DNA from: Methanospirillum lacunae
GTDB taxonomy: Archaea > Halobacteriota > Methanomicrobia > Methanomicrobiales > Methanospirillaceae
Reading direction: 5' to 3' (one strand)
Length of the DNA stretch: 64,000 bases
Assembly (NCBI RefSeq): GCF_046195335.1
Contig: NZ_CP176093.1
Part shown: positions 18,721 through 27,141 of the stretch, piece by piece
How the letters are laid out: every line of letters begins with the position of its first letter
Position numbering within the stretch: position 1 is the first letter of the stretch
Position numbers and translations under genes: made by a program
Notes under the pieces: generated by a model
The model's input: the letters and a program-made list of their open reading frames with translations, nothing else
Databases searched by the model: none
Told to the model about the DNA's origin: nothing

Positions 18721-19281
18721 ATGGAACGCTTAATCAGGGTAGTACTAGTGATGTCTCTATTTATGGCTGTGATCCCTATGGGTCTTGCAGAATCGTCTGC
18801 AAATTCAACGGGCTCCTCTGGGATTGATGTCACCAAGATGACTCCTACCTTCAAAACTATTCCCGCGGCAAATGTTTCCTTTCCAGCAATCAAGCAACTG
18901 AATGTAAACATCCAGGCCACCCCTGCCCCGGTAGCAACCGTGAAGGCAAACACAACTGAAGCAAAGGCAAATGCAACTCCGGCAGCAACAGTAAAGGCAA
19001 ATACCACTGAAGCAAAGGCAAATGCAACTCCGGCAGCAACAGTAAAGGCAAATACCACTGAAGCAAAGGCAAATGCAACTCCGGCAGCAACAGTAAAGGC
19101 AAACACCACTGAGGCAAAGCCAACCACCGCTCCAGTAGCAACTGTAAAGGCAAACACTACCGAAGCAAAGCCAACAACCACCAATGCAACGGCAATCAAC
19201 GCAACTGCAACCAAGGCAACAAATACAACTGCTGCCGCTAATGTAACTGCATCACTTAACTCAACTGTAAAGAAGCAGTAA
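18721..19281 (+). CDS. Secreted low-complexity protein with N-glycosylation-rich tandem repeats
   Basis: The ATG at 18721 gives a 186-residue protein with a signal peptide (MERLIRVVLVMSLFMAVIPM, then GLAES). I prefer it to an upstream start that would add 42 non-signal residues. The mature part is almost all Ala, Thr, Lys, Asn and Pro. Five copies of a 17-residue unit (ATVKANTTEAKANATPA) lie at about residues 72-156. Each unit contains one or two N-x-T sequons, so the chain could be densely N-glycosylated and extended, like a mucin or surface spacer. No anchor is visible at the C-terminus. A T-rich terminator follows. Confidence 0.75.
   Translation: MERLIRVVLVMSLFMAVIPMGLAESSANSTGSSGIDVTKMTPTFKTIPAANVSFPAIKQLNVNIQATPAPVATVKANTTEAKANATPAATVKANTTEAKANATPAATVKANTTEAKANATPAATVKANTTEAKPTTAPVATVKANTTEAKPTTTNATAINATATKATNTTAAANVTASLNSTVKKQ
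18934..19188 (+). repeat. Five tandem 51-bp coding repeats
   Basis: Units start at 18934, 18985, 19036, 19087 and 19138. Units 1-4 are near identical and unit 5 diverges toward its end. The exact 51-bp period keeps the reading frame, which points to expansion by slippage or unequal recombination. Copy number may vary between strains. Confidence 0.85.
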
Positions 19282-19300
19282 TTTTTCCCTTTTTTTTATT
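19282..19300 (+). terminator. Oligo-T terminator after the repeat protein
   Basis: Directly after the stop codon comes a run of five T, three C and eight T, followed by A/T-rich DNA. Archaeal RNA polymerase terminates at such T tracts. Confidence 0.5.
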
Positions 19301-19435
19301 AATTTCTTACTTAAGTATCTTCTATTCTATTTCTTCGAAATGAATGCAATGTTGAGCGATCTGCTTGTATTCTTTTTATCTCGCTACAAGTCATTTGAGA
19401 TGACTATTTTGTTACAGTATAACTTGTGATGTGTG

Positions 19436-20182
19436 ATGACGCAAAAACAGATAATGTTTCAGATATGTGGAATATTTTTTGGATTAATTATTCTGTGCAT
19501 TATTCAAGCCGCTGTCTTTGCTCAAGATATTCCTTTAATTTCACAGCAGACTTTTAAGATTCCTGATATCTCTGGTGTACAAGGAGATACGAACGTTTTT
19601 TCTCTCCCATCTCCTGATCACTCAAAGTCAGCCACGCTTGATGAAGTCCTTCAAAATCGCCGGTCAGTCAGGGAATACCAGAATATCTCGATATCGGCAC
19701 AGGAACTATCAAATCTTCTCTGGGCTGCCCAGGGGATCACCGATGGAAACAGTGGGAAGCGCACTGCACCATCTGGACAGCAAATTTACCCGATAACACT
19801 TCATGTTGCTGTCAATCGGGGAGATGATGTTCCAACCGGTGTATATACTTACCACGTATCTGGTCATCAGTTAATCAGAGAATTGGATAAAACGGGAGAA
19901 CAGAATCTGATAGAGGCCCTGGGACAAAAAAGTGTAACCTCCAGTGCGGCTTGTATCATAATGAGTGGTAATTATTCTCCATACCAGAAATTTGACACCG
20001 ATATGGCGAATCAGAGCATGTATCTGGAAGCTGGTCATATAGCACAGAATATTCTGCTTGAACTCACATCCCTGGATCTTTCAGGTGTTCCACTTGCAGG
20101 GTTTAATTATGAGAACGTTGGAAATGTACTGGGTCTTGATTCGGATCACCCGGTTCTCTATGGAATCGCTTTTGGAAAGTAA
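19436..20182 (+). CDS. Exported nitroreductase-family (SagB-like) flavoprotein
   Basis: This 248-residue protein has an N-terminal Sec-type signal (hydrophobic residues about 9-30, ending VFAQDIP) followed by a nitroreductase fold. LDEVLQNRRSVREY is the FMN-phosphate-binding start of the family, LLWAAQGIT follows, and the C-terminal AGHIAQNILLELTSLDLSGV is the second conserved helix. The SagB-like subgroup has the ATPSGQQIYPI-type segment, seen here as TAPSGQQIYPI. Nitroreductases normally bind FMN in the cytoplasm, so a signal peptide is unusual and implies an extracytoplasmic redox role. The ATG at 19436 is preferred to an adjacent GTG because GTGAT lies 5 nt upstream. It is a single gene. 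Confidence 0.82.
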   Translation: MTQKQIMFQICGIFFGLIILCIIQAAVFAQDIPLISQQTFKIPDISGVQGDTNVFSLPSPDHSKSATLDEVLQNRRSVREYQNISISAQELSNLLWAAQGITDGNSGKRTAPSGQQIYPITLHVAVNRGDDVPTGVYTYHVSGHQLIRELDKTGEQNLIEALGQKSVTSSAACIIMSGNYSPYQKFDTDMANQSMYLEAGHIAQNILLELTSLDLSGVPLAGFNYENVGNVLGLDSDHPVLYGIAFGK

Positions 20183-20450
20183 CCCTAAGTTTGAATTATC
20201 CCTTTTTTTGTATTCCAGCATTTTTATCCCCTGAATAGGTAAGTCATCCATATCTCTACTACTACTGAATTATATCCCGCGCTAAAGGGAGAGAAGCGTC
20301 CATAGTTGAGATACGGTTTTTGAGCGTAAATTCAGGTTTATAGAGGCGATCAAGAAAAAAATTCGCAACTTCAGATCTTTATCGCCTGCAATGACGTTCA
20401 AAAAAAGATAATCCGCTGAATTTTACAGAAACGATATTCAATGGCTCATG

Positions 20451-20490
20451 ATATCTCATATTACTATGATATTTCAGATACTTTTATATC
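20451..20490 (+). promoter_or_regulatory. Promoter region with TATA-like element and small inverted repeat
   Basis: TCATA-TTAC-TATGA (20456-20469) is a small inverted repeat inside a longer imperfect one, followed by CTTTTATATC (about 20480-20490), a plausible TATA box roughly 70 nt before the HTH regulator ATG. The rest of the 376-bp gap (20183-20558) shows no gene. An autoregulatory site is a guess. Confidence 0.35.
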
Positions 20491-20558
20491 TTGGAGTAGA
20501 TTGTGGTTCCGATATAATAATAACGACATAAAAATTATGGTTATATCAGGGGGTATGG

Positions 20559-20951
20559 ATGGATCTGAATATTAGTTTACAGTTTTCAGAGAATGATCTG
20601 GAAATTTCTAAGATTTTAACCGATGTGGGGTTGAAAAACAATGAGGCACGGGTCCTGGTTGTACTATTCAAGGGATATGATCTCACTTCAAGGGAGATTG
20701 AACGGATTGTAGATCTCAGGCAACCAGAAGTCAGTATCGCTATTAATCAGTTGATTGAACGAAAGTGGGCACAGGTAACAAGTCTCATAACGGAAAAAAA
20801 AGGGCGGCCTGTAAAAGTTTATACCCTCTCCCGGACTGTTGACAGTATCCTTGATCAGATTGAAGAACAGATCGAAGGAGAATATCGTGGAAGACTTGAA
20901 ATCATTGAACGTGTAAGGTCAATGGTTAAGGAATCCCGGGTTACTGAATAA
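20559..20951 (+). CDS. Winged-helix transcriptional regulator, TrmB/ArsR-like
   Basis: This 130-residue protein has a winged helix-turn-helix at about residues 22-90: LKNNEARVLVVLFKGYDLTS, then REIERIVDLRQPEVSIAINQL as the recognition part and KKGRPVKVYTLS as the wing. A C-terminal helix (EEQIEGEYRGRLEIIERVR) probably mediates dimerisation. It lacks the sugar-binding domain of full-length TrmB, so it belongs to the small archaeal single-domain group. A GGGGG run lies just before the ATG. The aminotransferase-fold gene starts 111 bp downstream on the same strand, and the two may be functionally linked. Confidence 0.8.
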   Translation: MDLNISLQFSENDLEISKILTDVGLKNNEARVLVVLFKGYDLTSREIERIVDLRQPEVSIAINQLIERKWAQVTSLITEKKGRPVKVYTLSRTVDSILDQIEEQIEGEYRGRLEIIERVRSMVKESRVTE

Positions 20952-21062
20952 GATTTCCCATATCTTTTTTGTCATATCTTTCAGTGTTGCAGGTCTTGTT
21001 CTGAAATCTCACCAAAAGATATATGTAATCTCCTCCGATATTCTCACCAAGGTGGTAAGAGA

Positions 21063-22412
21063 GTGGCCGGGATTATGATTGATGCACGGGTGGACCGAAT
21101 TCAGCAGCCTGATACCATACGGTTCAGCCAACTGGTATCTGAACAGAAGAAAACGTGCCAGGCATCTGCATGTTGTGATTCTGTTTTTTCGTTTGGGAAA
21201 GCAGAATCTCCGTTTCCAATTCCTGATGATATCAGAATAGAGATATCTGGAAAGTCATGTCCTGGAACCCTTGCTGACCCAGCCGGACTGCCGGAGCTCA
21301 GGGAAGCGGTAAGTGGATTTTATGCAAGAAATTATAATATCTCTGCAGATCCTGACCGGGTTATTATTGGCCACGGGGTCAAAGGCTTGGTTCTTCCGAT
21401 TTTCACCATTATTGCTGGTTCAGTTATTGTTCCTTCACCCGGGTGGCTTGGATACCTGCCGCAACTGAGAATCTTAAATAAACCCTATTACCGGTTATAT
21501 GATCATTTTCCGTCACAATACAAGATTCGTCCGCCACAACTCGCTGCCATGTTGAAAGGACTTGTTAAATCGCAGCATCTTTTAATCCTGAACAATCCCG
21601 GATATCCGACCGGGAACCTCTACACAGAGAGCGATCTCCGGGAGATTGCATCTATTTGTCGTGAGTATAACACACTCGTCCTCGCAAATGAGGCATACAG
21701 CCTTCTCACCTATGACCTGTCAAAGTTTATCAGCATGGGTACAGTTTATCCGGAAGGGACATTTGTTTTGAATGGACTTTCGATGGATCGATCAGCAGGC
21801 GGGCTTCGTATCGGTACGTGTATTCTGCCTGAGGGATCTGATCAGATCCTAAAAAATGAGTTCATCAAAATTCTTGCAACCGTGTACACAGCAGCAGTGA
21901 CACCAGTGCAGCAGGCTGCCATACCTGCCTATCTTCCAAATACTGCGATGGATACGTATCTGCATGACACACGGGAAGTTCATCGTATAATGACTACGCA
22001 ACTCGCTACCCGATGTGCAGCAATAGAGGGAGTCAGAACGATCATTCCTGAAGGTGGTTTTTCATTTATGGCTGATCTCAATAGTATGATAGCCGCAATC
22101 AGGGCAGCTGGTGTCCAGTACTCGAATGATCTTGCCCCTGCGATGATACAGCATCCATACCATATCGCTACAGTGACCGGTGAAGCGATGATGGCAGGGT
22201 ACGATGATTTTTACATCCGGTTCTCAGCAACTGATTATGATGGCACGGCAGCACTGGAGTCATACCACTCTTCTCCTCCTCAAACTTCTTCTGAAGAAGA
22301 GGCGTTTTTCATGAAGCACGGAGCACGAATGGCAGCCGGAATGGAGATGTTTAGTCGATGGATCAGTGATATCAGATCAGGAAATTTCAAGTTCGAGAAA
22401 AAAATTGATTAA
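21063..22412 (+). CDS. Aminotransferase class I/II fold protein lacking the PLP lysine (probable pseudoenzyme)
   Basis: The 449 residues follow the fold-type I aminotransferase plan, but the three main PLP contacts are changed. The Asn of NPxNPTG is Tyr181 (NNPGYPTG), the Asp of the DE[AI]Y strand is Asn209 (LANEAY), and the Schiff-base Lys of the LSK segment is Met241 (GLSMDRSAGGLRIG). The Lys-to-Met change needs only AAG to ATG. The phosphate Arg249 and the substrate-carboxylate Arg386 (YIRFSAT) are kept, so ligand binding without transamination is plausible. The GTG start is supported by AAGGTGGT 6 nt upstream. The gene follows a small winged-helix regulator. A sensor or regulatory role is my inference, and recent inactivation is the alternative. 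Confidence 0.85.
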   Translation: MAGIMIDARVDRIQQPDTIRFSQLVSEQKKTCQASACCDSVFSFGKAESPFPIPDDIRIEISGKSCPGTLADPAGLPELREAVSGFYARNYNISADPDRVIIGHGVKGLVLPIFTIIAGSVIVPSPGWLGYLPQLRILNKPYYRLYDHFPSQYKIRPPQLAAMLKGLVKSQHLLILNNPGYPTGNLYTESDLREIASICREYNTLVLANEAYSLLTYDLSKFISMGTVYPEGTFVLNGLSMDRSAGGLRIGTCILPEGSDQILKNEFIKILATVYTAAVTPVQQAAIPAYLPNTAMDTYLHDTREVHRIMTTQLATRCAAIEGVRTIIPEGGFSFMADLNSMIAAIRAAGVQYSNDLAPAMIQHPYHIATVTGEAMMAGYDDFYIRFSATDYDGTAALESYHSSPPQTSSEEEAFFMKHGARMAAGMEMFSRWISDIRSGNFKFEKKID

Positions 22413-22462
22413 ATAAAAATTTTTTATGCTCGGTCAAATGTAAAAACCTGTTCCGTTGCACC

Positions 22463-23869
22463 CTAATACATCGGCTGCTCGTGCTCCTCCCATTTTCTAC
22501 ATCCTATCTGTATAAGATACCAGGCCGGAACAGCTAAAATTATTGATGATAACGATGCCCATGGATTTGCAAAAGCAATCGAACTGAAGATCGTGGTAAC
22601 GATACCGATGATGGTGAAGTATCTTGCCATAACTTTCACATCATAGACGAGGACATTTGGCGAAAGCCCTGCAAGCCAAATTGTTAATCCGAGTGTGAAG
22701 TACGATGTTGAAAGGGCAAGCACTATAACCGGAACTGTGTAGATAGCCTGTCCTGAAATTGTGCAGATGATTGCGAGGAATACTGCTGGGACAACCTGGA
22801 GTACTGAAAAACTGGCAATCTTACTGATGATAACCGTTTTCACACTCACTGGCAGGCAGGTGTATGCAGCATAGGAATCGAATGCTGTTATCCAGGTGTA
22901 CATTGTCGAGGCTATGATCCCGGTGGTCATGGCATAGAGGAAGAGTACATTCCTCTTAGGCAGATAATCGTTGGTCAGTGAAAGAAAAAACCAGATTACA
23001 AGAAGAGGAATAAGAAATGAGAAGAGTGTCTGCCCGATGGCACTTCCGCTCCTATACAGGTCAATCAGGTCTTTTGCAGAGAGGGCAGGTGTTGGGAACC
23101 TGGATAATAATCGGGATAGAGAGATGATCTGATCTTTGTACTGCCTGGAGGCACCGATGTTTTCTGGTGTGAACAGCAGGATACCAGCTGTGGAAAAGAT
23201 ACCAATTCCTATGAGGCTCTCGACCAGAAGTGAAAGCGAGAAATCCTGAAACAAAATAATGGGTGGAAAAAGTTTTGCCGGATTGTCCCCTGTCGCGATG
23301 CTGTATCCTGCAAGTCCAAGGATCAAAATACCAATGATTATGAGTAGTCCTTTATGGCTTCTACTGTACAATGACGAAAGAAAGAACACCAAAGAGAGAC
23401 CTGAAAGAAAGGATATTATCAGGGTCAGGCTCAGCAGGAGGGGGAGATCCAGCGGGATACCGATGAATGGAGATGCAAGGAGAAAACCGAGTGAAAATGG
23501 GAACACCCAGAGCACGAAGTAATACAGGAGATCCTTAAGCACAAAAGTCGCAAAGATCGCCCGGTCAGACACCGGAAGAGTCCTGGCTGAATAGGCTATC
23601 AGACTTGCCTGTCCAAACCTCCGATTCATCGCCTCGTTGCCAAGAAGGCCAAAGGCCCCTACCATGAATCCGAGAAGCAGGTAATTTGAGTGTAGGATCA
23701 GTGATAAATTTCCTGGTGGGAGTGTTTTCCTGATGAATGGAAGCAGGAACGATCCCATGAATGCGATACCGCCTACCATGATTGGAAAGAGAGCAAAACT
23801 CAGGCTCCCGAACATGGTGGAATGAAGCCTCCATTCTTCCTTCAGCATCAACCAGAGGAGTTTACGCAT
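22463..23869 (-). CDS. ABC-2 type exporter permease
   Basis: This polytopic membrane protein of about 468 residues has some 12 hydrophobic segments, starting MRKLLWLMLKEEWR. That N-terminal amphipathic helix followed by a TM is typical of ABC-2 permeases. I chose the ATG at 23869, which overlaps the end of the upstream ATPase gene by 8 bp and has GGAAGGA just before it. The longer frame upstream reads through ATPase coding sequence. With the ATPase it should form a two-gene exporter. The substrate is unknown. No substrate-binding protein is present, which fits export. Confidence 0.8.
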   Translation of the reverse strand: MRKLLWLMLKEEWRLHSTMFGSLSFALFPIMVGGIAFMGSFLLPFIRKTLPPGNLSLILHSNYLLLGFMVGAFGLLGNEAMNRRFGQASLIAYSARTLPVSDRAIFATFVLKDLLYYFVLWVFPFSLGFLLASPFIGIPLDLPLLLSLTLIISFLSGLSLVFFLSSLYSRSHKGLLIIIGILILGLAGYSIATGDNPAKLFPPIILFQDFSLSLLVESLIGIGIFSTAGILLFTPENIGASRQYKDQIISLSRLLSRFPTPALSAKDLIDLYRSGSAIGQTLFSFLIPLLVIWFFLSLTNDYLPKRNVLFLYAMTTGIIASTMYTWITAFDSYAAYTCLPVSVKTVIISKIASFSVLQVVPAVFLAIICTISGQAIYTVPVIVLALSTSYFTLGLTIWLAGLSPNVLVYDVKVMARYFTIIGIVTTIFSSIAFANPWASLSSIILAVPAWYLIQIGCRKWEEHEQPMY

Positions 23870-24587
23870 CTTTGTTCCTTCCAACCAGACGTAAAAAGTA
23901 ATCATCAAGACTGATCCCTTCTTCTGAAAGTTCCTGCGGTGAGCCGGTTTTGAGAAGGTTCCCTTTGTGGAGGATGGCAAATCCGGAGCAGATCTCCTCG
24001 GCTATTGAGAGGATATGAGTGGAGATAAATAATGTATTGCCAGTCTTGACATATTCTACAAAGAAATCTTTGACTACCCTCTGCATGACTGGATCAAAGT
24101 TGATGAGTGGTTCATCAATAAATGCGAGTTCTGGTTGATGAATAAATGCCTGGGCAAGCATGAGTTTCTGCCGTGTTCCACGTGAAAGATCCTTGCAGAG
24201 GACGTTCTTTTTGTCAGCAAAGTCCAGAAAGTCAAACCACCAGTCCGCCCTGCTCGTGATATCTGGCAGATTTCTGATTGATCCCACCAGGTCAAGGTAC
24301 TCTAATGCGGTCAGGAAACTGGGTGGCGTCTCCTGTTCAGGGAGTATTCCTACCTGCTGCCTCACCCATATTGGTTCTGCTGCAACTTCCCGGCCAAGTA
24401 CCAGAGCCGAGCCGCTGGTTTGTCTTATCTGTCCGGTCAGCATCTTGATCATGGTAGTCTTTCCTGATCCATTAGGCCCGAGCAATCCGAAAAGTGCTCC
24501 TTTTTCAACCGAGAGGGTGATGCTGTTCACTGCAGTCACGTCTCCGTAGGTTTTCTTCAGGTTGGTGGTTTGAATGATGGGTGTCAT
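23862..24587 (-). CDS. ABC transporter ATP-binding protein
   Basis: This 241-residue nucleotide-binding domain has Walker A GPNGSGKT (about residues 35-42), signature LSRGTRQKL (a common variant of LSGGQ in ABC-2 exporters), Walker B LAFIDEP and the H-loop STH. It energises the permease encoded immediately downstream with an overlapping start. It diverges from the gene at 24734, and the 146-bp gap holds a TATA-like TATATATTAAA for the rightward gene. Confidence 0.9.
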   Translation of the reverse strand: MTPIIQTTNLKKTYGDVTAVNSITLSVEKGALFGLLGPNGSGKTTMIKMLTGQIRQTSGSALVLGREVAAEPIWVRQQVGILPEQETPPSFLTALEYLDLVGSIRNLPDITSRADWWFDFLDFADKKNVLCKDLSRGTRQKLMLAQAFIHQPELAFIDEPLINFDPVMQRVVKDFFVEYVKTGNTLFISTHILSIAEEICSGFAILHKGNLLKTGSPQELSEEGISLDDYFLRLVGRNKDA

Positions 24588-24733
24588 ATCTGTGAATCCT
24601 GATGTTTGCCTCTAGGCTGGTAATATGTGATAGCGGTTCATGGTAATAGCCGTGTCTGGTGTGTATATATTAAACCATTATCTTGATGCTCTCTCAATAA
24701 AGAGAAGATCTGGAAGATAAGGCAGTGTAGGGT

Positions 24734-25219
24734 ATGAAAAAGAAAAATGTATACTATATCGGATTTGGGATTGTTATTATTGCGATTGTGATTGCAGGGC
24801 TTATGGTTGCAACAACTCCCCGTATTACCCCGGTCCTGGAAAAAAAGCCGATTGTTACGATCTCGGTTTTCGAGTCACCACAGATGCAAAAGACTGAAGC
24901 AGGAACGGTCATCTCGTATGCCATCAATACCTCCCGGTTTGCTGATGATGATCTTGATCTGATAAAAATTGAAGTCCTGGATACAAATACTGAGAAAACA
25001 CTTCTGAAACTGGAGGGAACCAGCCTTGATGAGAAGTACTCTTCTGCAGATCAAGCCGGGAAGTCAGGATACCCTGTAGTAAAGTTAAACGTTACAGTCT
25101 CTTCTGATAAGATCCCATCTGATATTACAAACCGGCTTACCTTTGTATCAAAGAATAAAGCGGCTTTGCCATTTTCCGTTACAGGCGGGGATATTCACCT
25201 CCTCTCTGCTGAAGTATAA
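24734..25219 (+). CDS. Membrane-anchored hypothetical protein
   Basis: This 161-residue protein has a basic start MKKKN and one TM helix (IGFGIVIIAIVIAGLMVA, about residues 9-26). The rest is an extracytoplasmic beta-rich domain (PIVTISVFESPQMQK, KIEVLDTNTEKTLLKLEG). No family is recognised. AGGGT lies just before the ATG, and a TATA-like element at about 24663-24673 precedes it. It is divergent from the ABC exporter and could be an accessory protein of it, but only its position suggests this. Confidence 0.65.
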   Translation: MKKKNVYYIGFGIVIIAIVIAGLMVATTPRITPVLEKKPIVTISVFESPQMQKTEAGTVISYAINTSRFADDDLDLIKIEVLDTNTEKTLLKLEGTSLDEKYSSADQAGKSGYPVVKLNVTVSSDKIPSDITNRLTFVSKNKAALPFSVTGGDIHLLSAEV

Positions 25220-25316
25220 CCGTCATGGCGGGATACCTTTTTTTGCCTGTATGGTGGTCATGGAGTCACCTTGATTTGATTTGATTTGTTTTCGTTTTTA
25301 TTGAGGATAGAATAAT

Positions 25317-25871
25317 ATGAAAATTCAATATCCTGAAGTCGGTATTTGTGGACTATCCTGCCGGCTCTGTCCCCAGTATTATACTGAGGGTCATAGTCGA
25401 TGTGGGGGATGTAAAACCGAAACCCGGATGTGTGTTGGTTGTCCTTTCATCACTTGTGCCATAAAGAAGAAAGGAATCGAGTTCTGTTGGGATTGCGATG
25501 AGCATGAATCCTGTGAAAAATGGAAAAATCACCGGGAAGCAGGGAAAAAAGCTGATTCGTTTAAGTGTTACCAGAACCTTGAGCATGATATTGCCTTCAT
25601 CAGGAAGAATGGGATCGATACTTTTGAGAAAATACAAAAATCAAGGGGAGATCTTCTTACCAGAATGCTGGATGAGTTCAATGATGGGCGTTCAAAGAGT
25701 TTCTATTGCATTGCAGCAACCATTCTTGAGATACATGAATTGGAAGATATCATGGAACGGGCGAAAAAGGAATCCGGTGGTATGGATAAGAAAAGCAAAG
25801 CCCGGGTACTTCGTGATATTATCAATAAAACCAGTGAGCAGCGTGGATATTATCTGAAGTTGAGAAAGTAA
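25317..25871 (+). CDS. DUF3795 cysteine-rich protein
   Basis: The first 60 of 184 residues carry the DUF3795 cysteine pattern: CGLSCRLCPQYY, CGGCKTETRMCVGCPFITC and FCWDCDEHESC. The spacing suggests two or more zinc or Fe-S sites. The C-terminal 110 residues are helical and charged. The family is widespread in methanogens and anaerobes without a defined function. It is a single gene with an ATG at 25317. Confidence 0.8.
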   Translation: MKIQYPEVGICGLSCRLCPQYYTEGHSRCGGCKTETRMCVGCPFITCAIKKKGIEFCWDCDEHESCEKWKNHREAGKKADSFKCYQNLEHDIAFIRKNGIDTFEKIQKSRGDLLTRMLDEFNDGRSKSFYCIAATILEIHELEDIMERAKKESGGMDKKSKARVLRDIINKTSEQRGYYLKLRK

Positions 25872-25939
25872 AGAACCATTGTGATAGTTATTCTAATGGT
25901 AAAGCTGGTTTCAGATAGGATTAGTGGAGTCCATCAGGA

Positions 25940-27037
25940 TTACTGCAGGTTCATCTGAAATAATGTCACAACATCGTGGAGATTAATGTACCCATTCTGG
26001 TCAAAATCAAAAACCCACCATGGTTGGTCTGAATTTACTTTATTTATCTGGTTGAAAAAAGTCACAATATCATTGAAATCAGATCTTCCATTCCCATTAA
26101 TATCTTCATACAAACTGTCACTGTTTATATCGCGGGGGAGAGGATATGTCTGACCTGATGTTGAATTAAAAGGAAGAAGGGTTTTTACCTGGACCGGAAA
26201 GGCTGTGTATCCGCTTCCATACATGGTGCCATCATCAGCAGTTGCCGAGTTCAGGATACAATGCAGGAACCCGGTACCATTTTCACCACCGATGAATGAG
26301 AGGTTCGCGAGGGACACATCCGTTGATACTGTGTTTACCATATTATTCCCATCGCTTCCGGTAACCTGGATCTGATGGTCATCAAGAACTGTTATTCTGG
26401 GATCTGTTACCCACGATGGCAATGACAGGATAAAGAACGAGAATGGAGCAGACGAATCTGAATAAAGGGTCATGTTGAATGTTGAGAGACCTCCGGATAG
26501 AGATCTAACTAGTACAGTTCCCTTTCCTGTTCCTGCTTTGAGGAGATAGACATTCAGGGGTTTTGTATACAATGGGAAAGACTGTCCGTTGTCAGTCACT
26601 GCAAATATTCCTAGATTGGAGTCTCCACCGCAAACACCCGGGTTCTGTACTCTCACATAATGCTGACCTGGTGTAGCAATATCAGATGCTGTGATAATGG
26701 CTGTCATTTGGTGTGAGGAGAGATATGATCCTGTTCTGTTCTGAATATCCCAGAGCACATTGCTCTCTGGAAGAAAGTTATTGCCATCAACAGTGAGAGT
26801 AAAGGAATTCCCTCCAGCGAGCACTGAGTCCGGGTACATAGAAAGAAGAACCGGGGAAGGCCAGGATGCTGATGAAGAAACAGTTGTGTTGCTTATCGAA
26901 GGATCACATTGATCTGCAGAAAGAGAATAATTGCCATATCCGCCCACATTAGTTTCTGCCATTGCAAATCCCTGTATAGTACAAGATATTAAAATGAGAA
27001 AAATCGCCAGCAGACAGCGGCAGGAACATCTGATCAT
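25940..27037 (-). CDS. Secreted protein with IPT/TIG-like and dockerin-like domains
   Basis: This 365-residue exported protein starts at the ATG at 27037, with AAGGTGA 8 nt upstream. A cysteine-containing signal segment (CLLAIFLILISCTIQGFA) leads into an IPT/TIG-like domain (LLSMYPDSVLAGGNSFTLTV, about residues 60-140), then a cohesin-like beta domain. The last 60 residues are a dockerin-like pair of EF-hand loops: DINSDSLYEDINGNGRSDFN and DFDQNGYINLHDVV. Dockerins bind calcium and a cohesin partner. No cohesin gene is obvious in this window, although the domain at about residues 165-280 has a cohesin-like look. A surface assembly role is inferred. Confidence 0.75.
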   Translation of the reverse strand: MIRCSCRCLLAIFLILISCTIQGFAMAETNVGGYGNYSLSADQCDPSISNTTVSSSASWPSPVLLSMYPDSVLAGGNSFTLTVDGNNFLPESNVLWDIQNRTGSYLSSHQMTAIITASDIATPGQHYVRVQNPGVCGGDSNLGIFAVTDNGQSFPLYTKPLNVYLLKAGTGKGTVLVRSLSGGLSTFNMTLYSDSSAPFSFFILSLPSWVTDPRITVLDDHQIQVTGSDGNNMVNTVSTDVSLANLSFIGGENGTGFLHCILNSATADDGTMYGSGYTAFPVQVKTLLPFNSTSGQTYPLPRDINSDSLYEDINGNGRSDFNDIVTFFNQINKVNSDQPWWVFDFDQNGYINLHDVVTLFQMNLQ

Positions 27038-27141
27038 CAGTAAATTCACCTTTTATCTGTGTGTGGATATATATCTATGGCCTGGATTGTGAACCTGGGA
27101 TCGGAAAATTCGGTAATGTATTATTAATCCCATCAATCCAT

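Noticed and set aside
18696..19214. 172-codon frame antisense to the 51-bp repeat protein
   Set aside because: Its repetitive Val/Ala/Phe content is just the complement of the tandem repeats, and the sense strand has a signal peptide and terminator.
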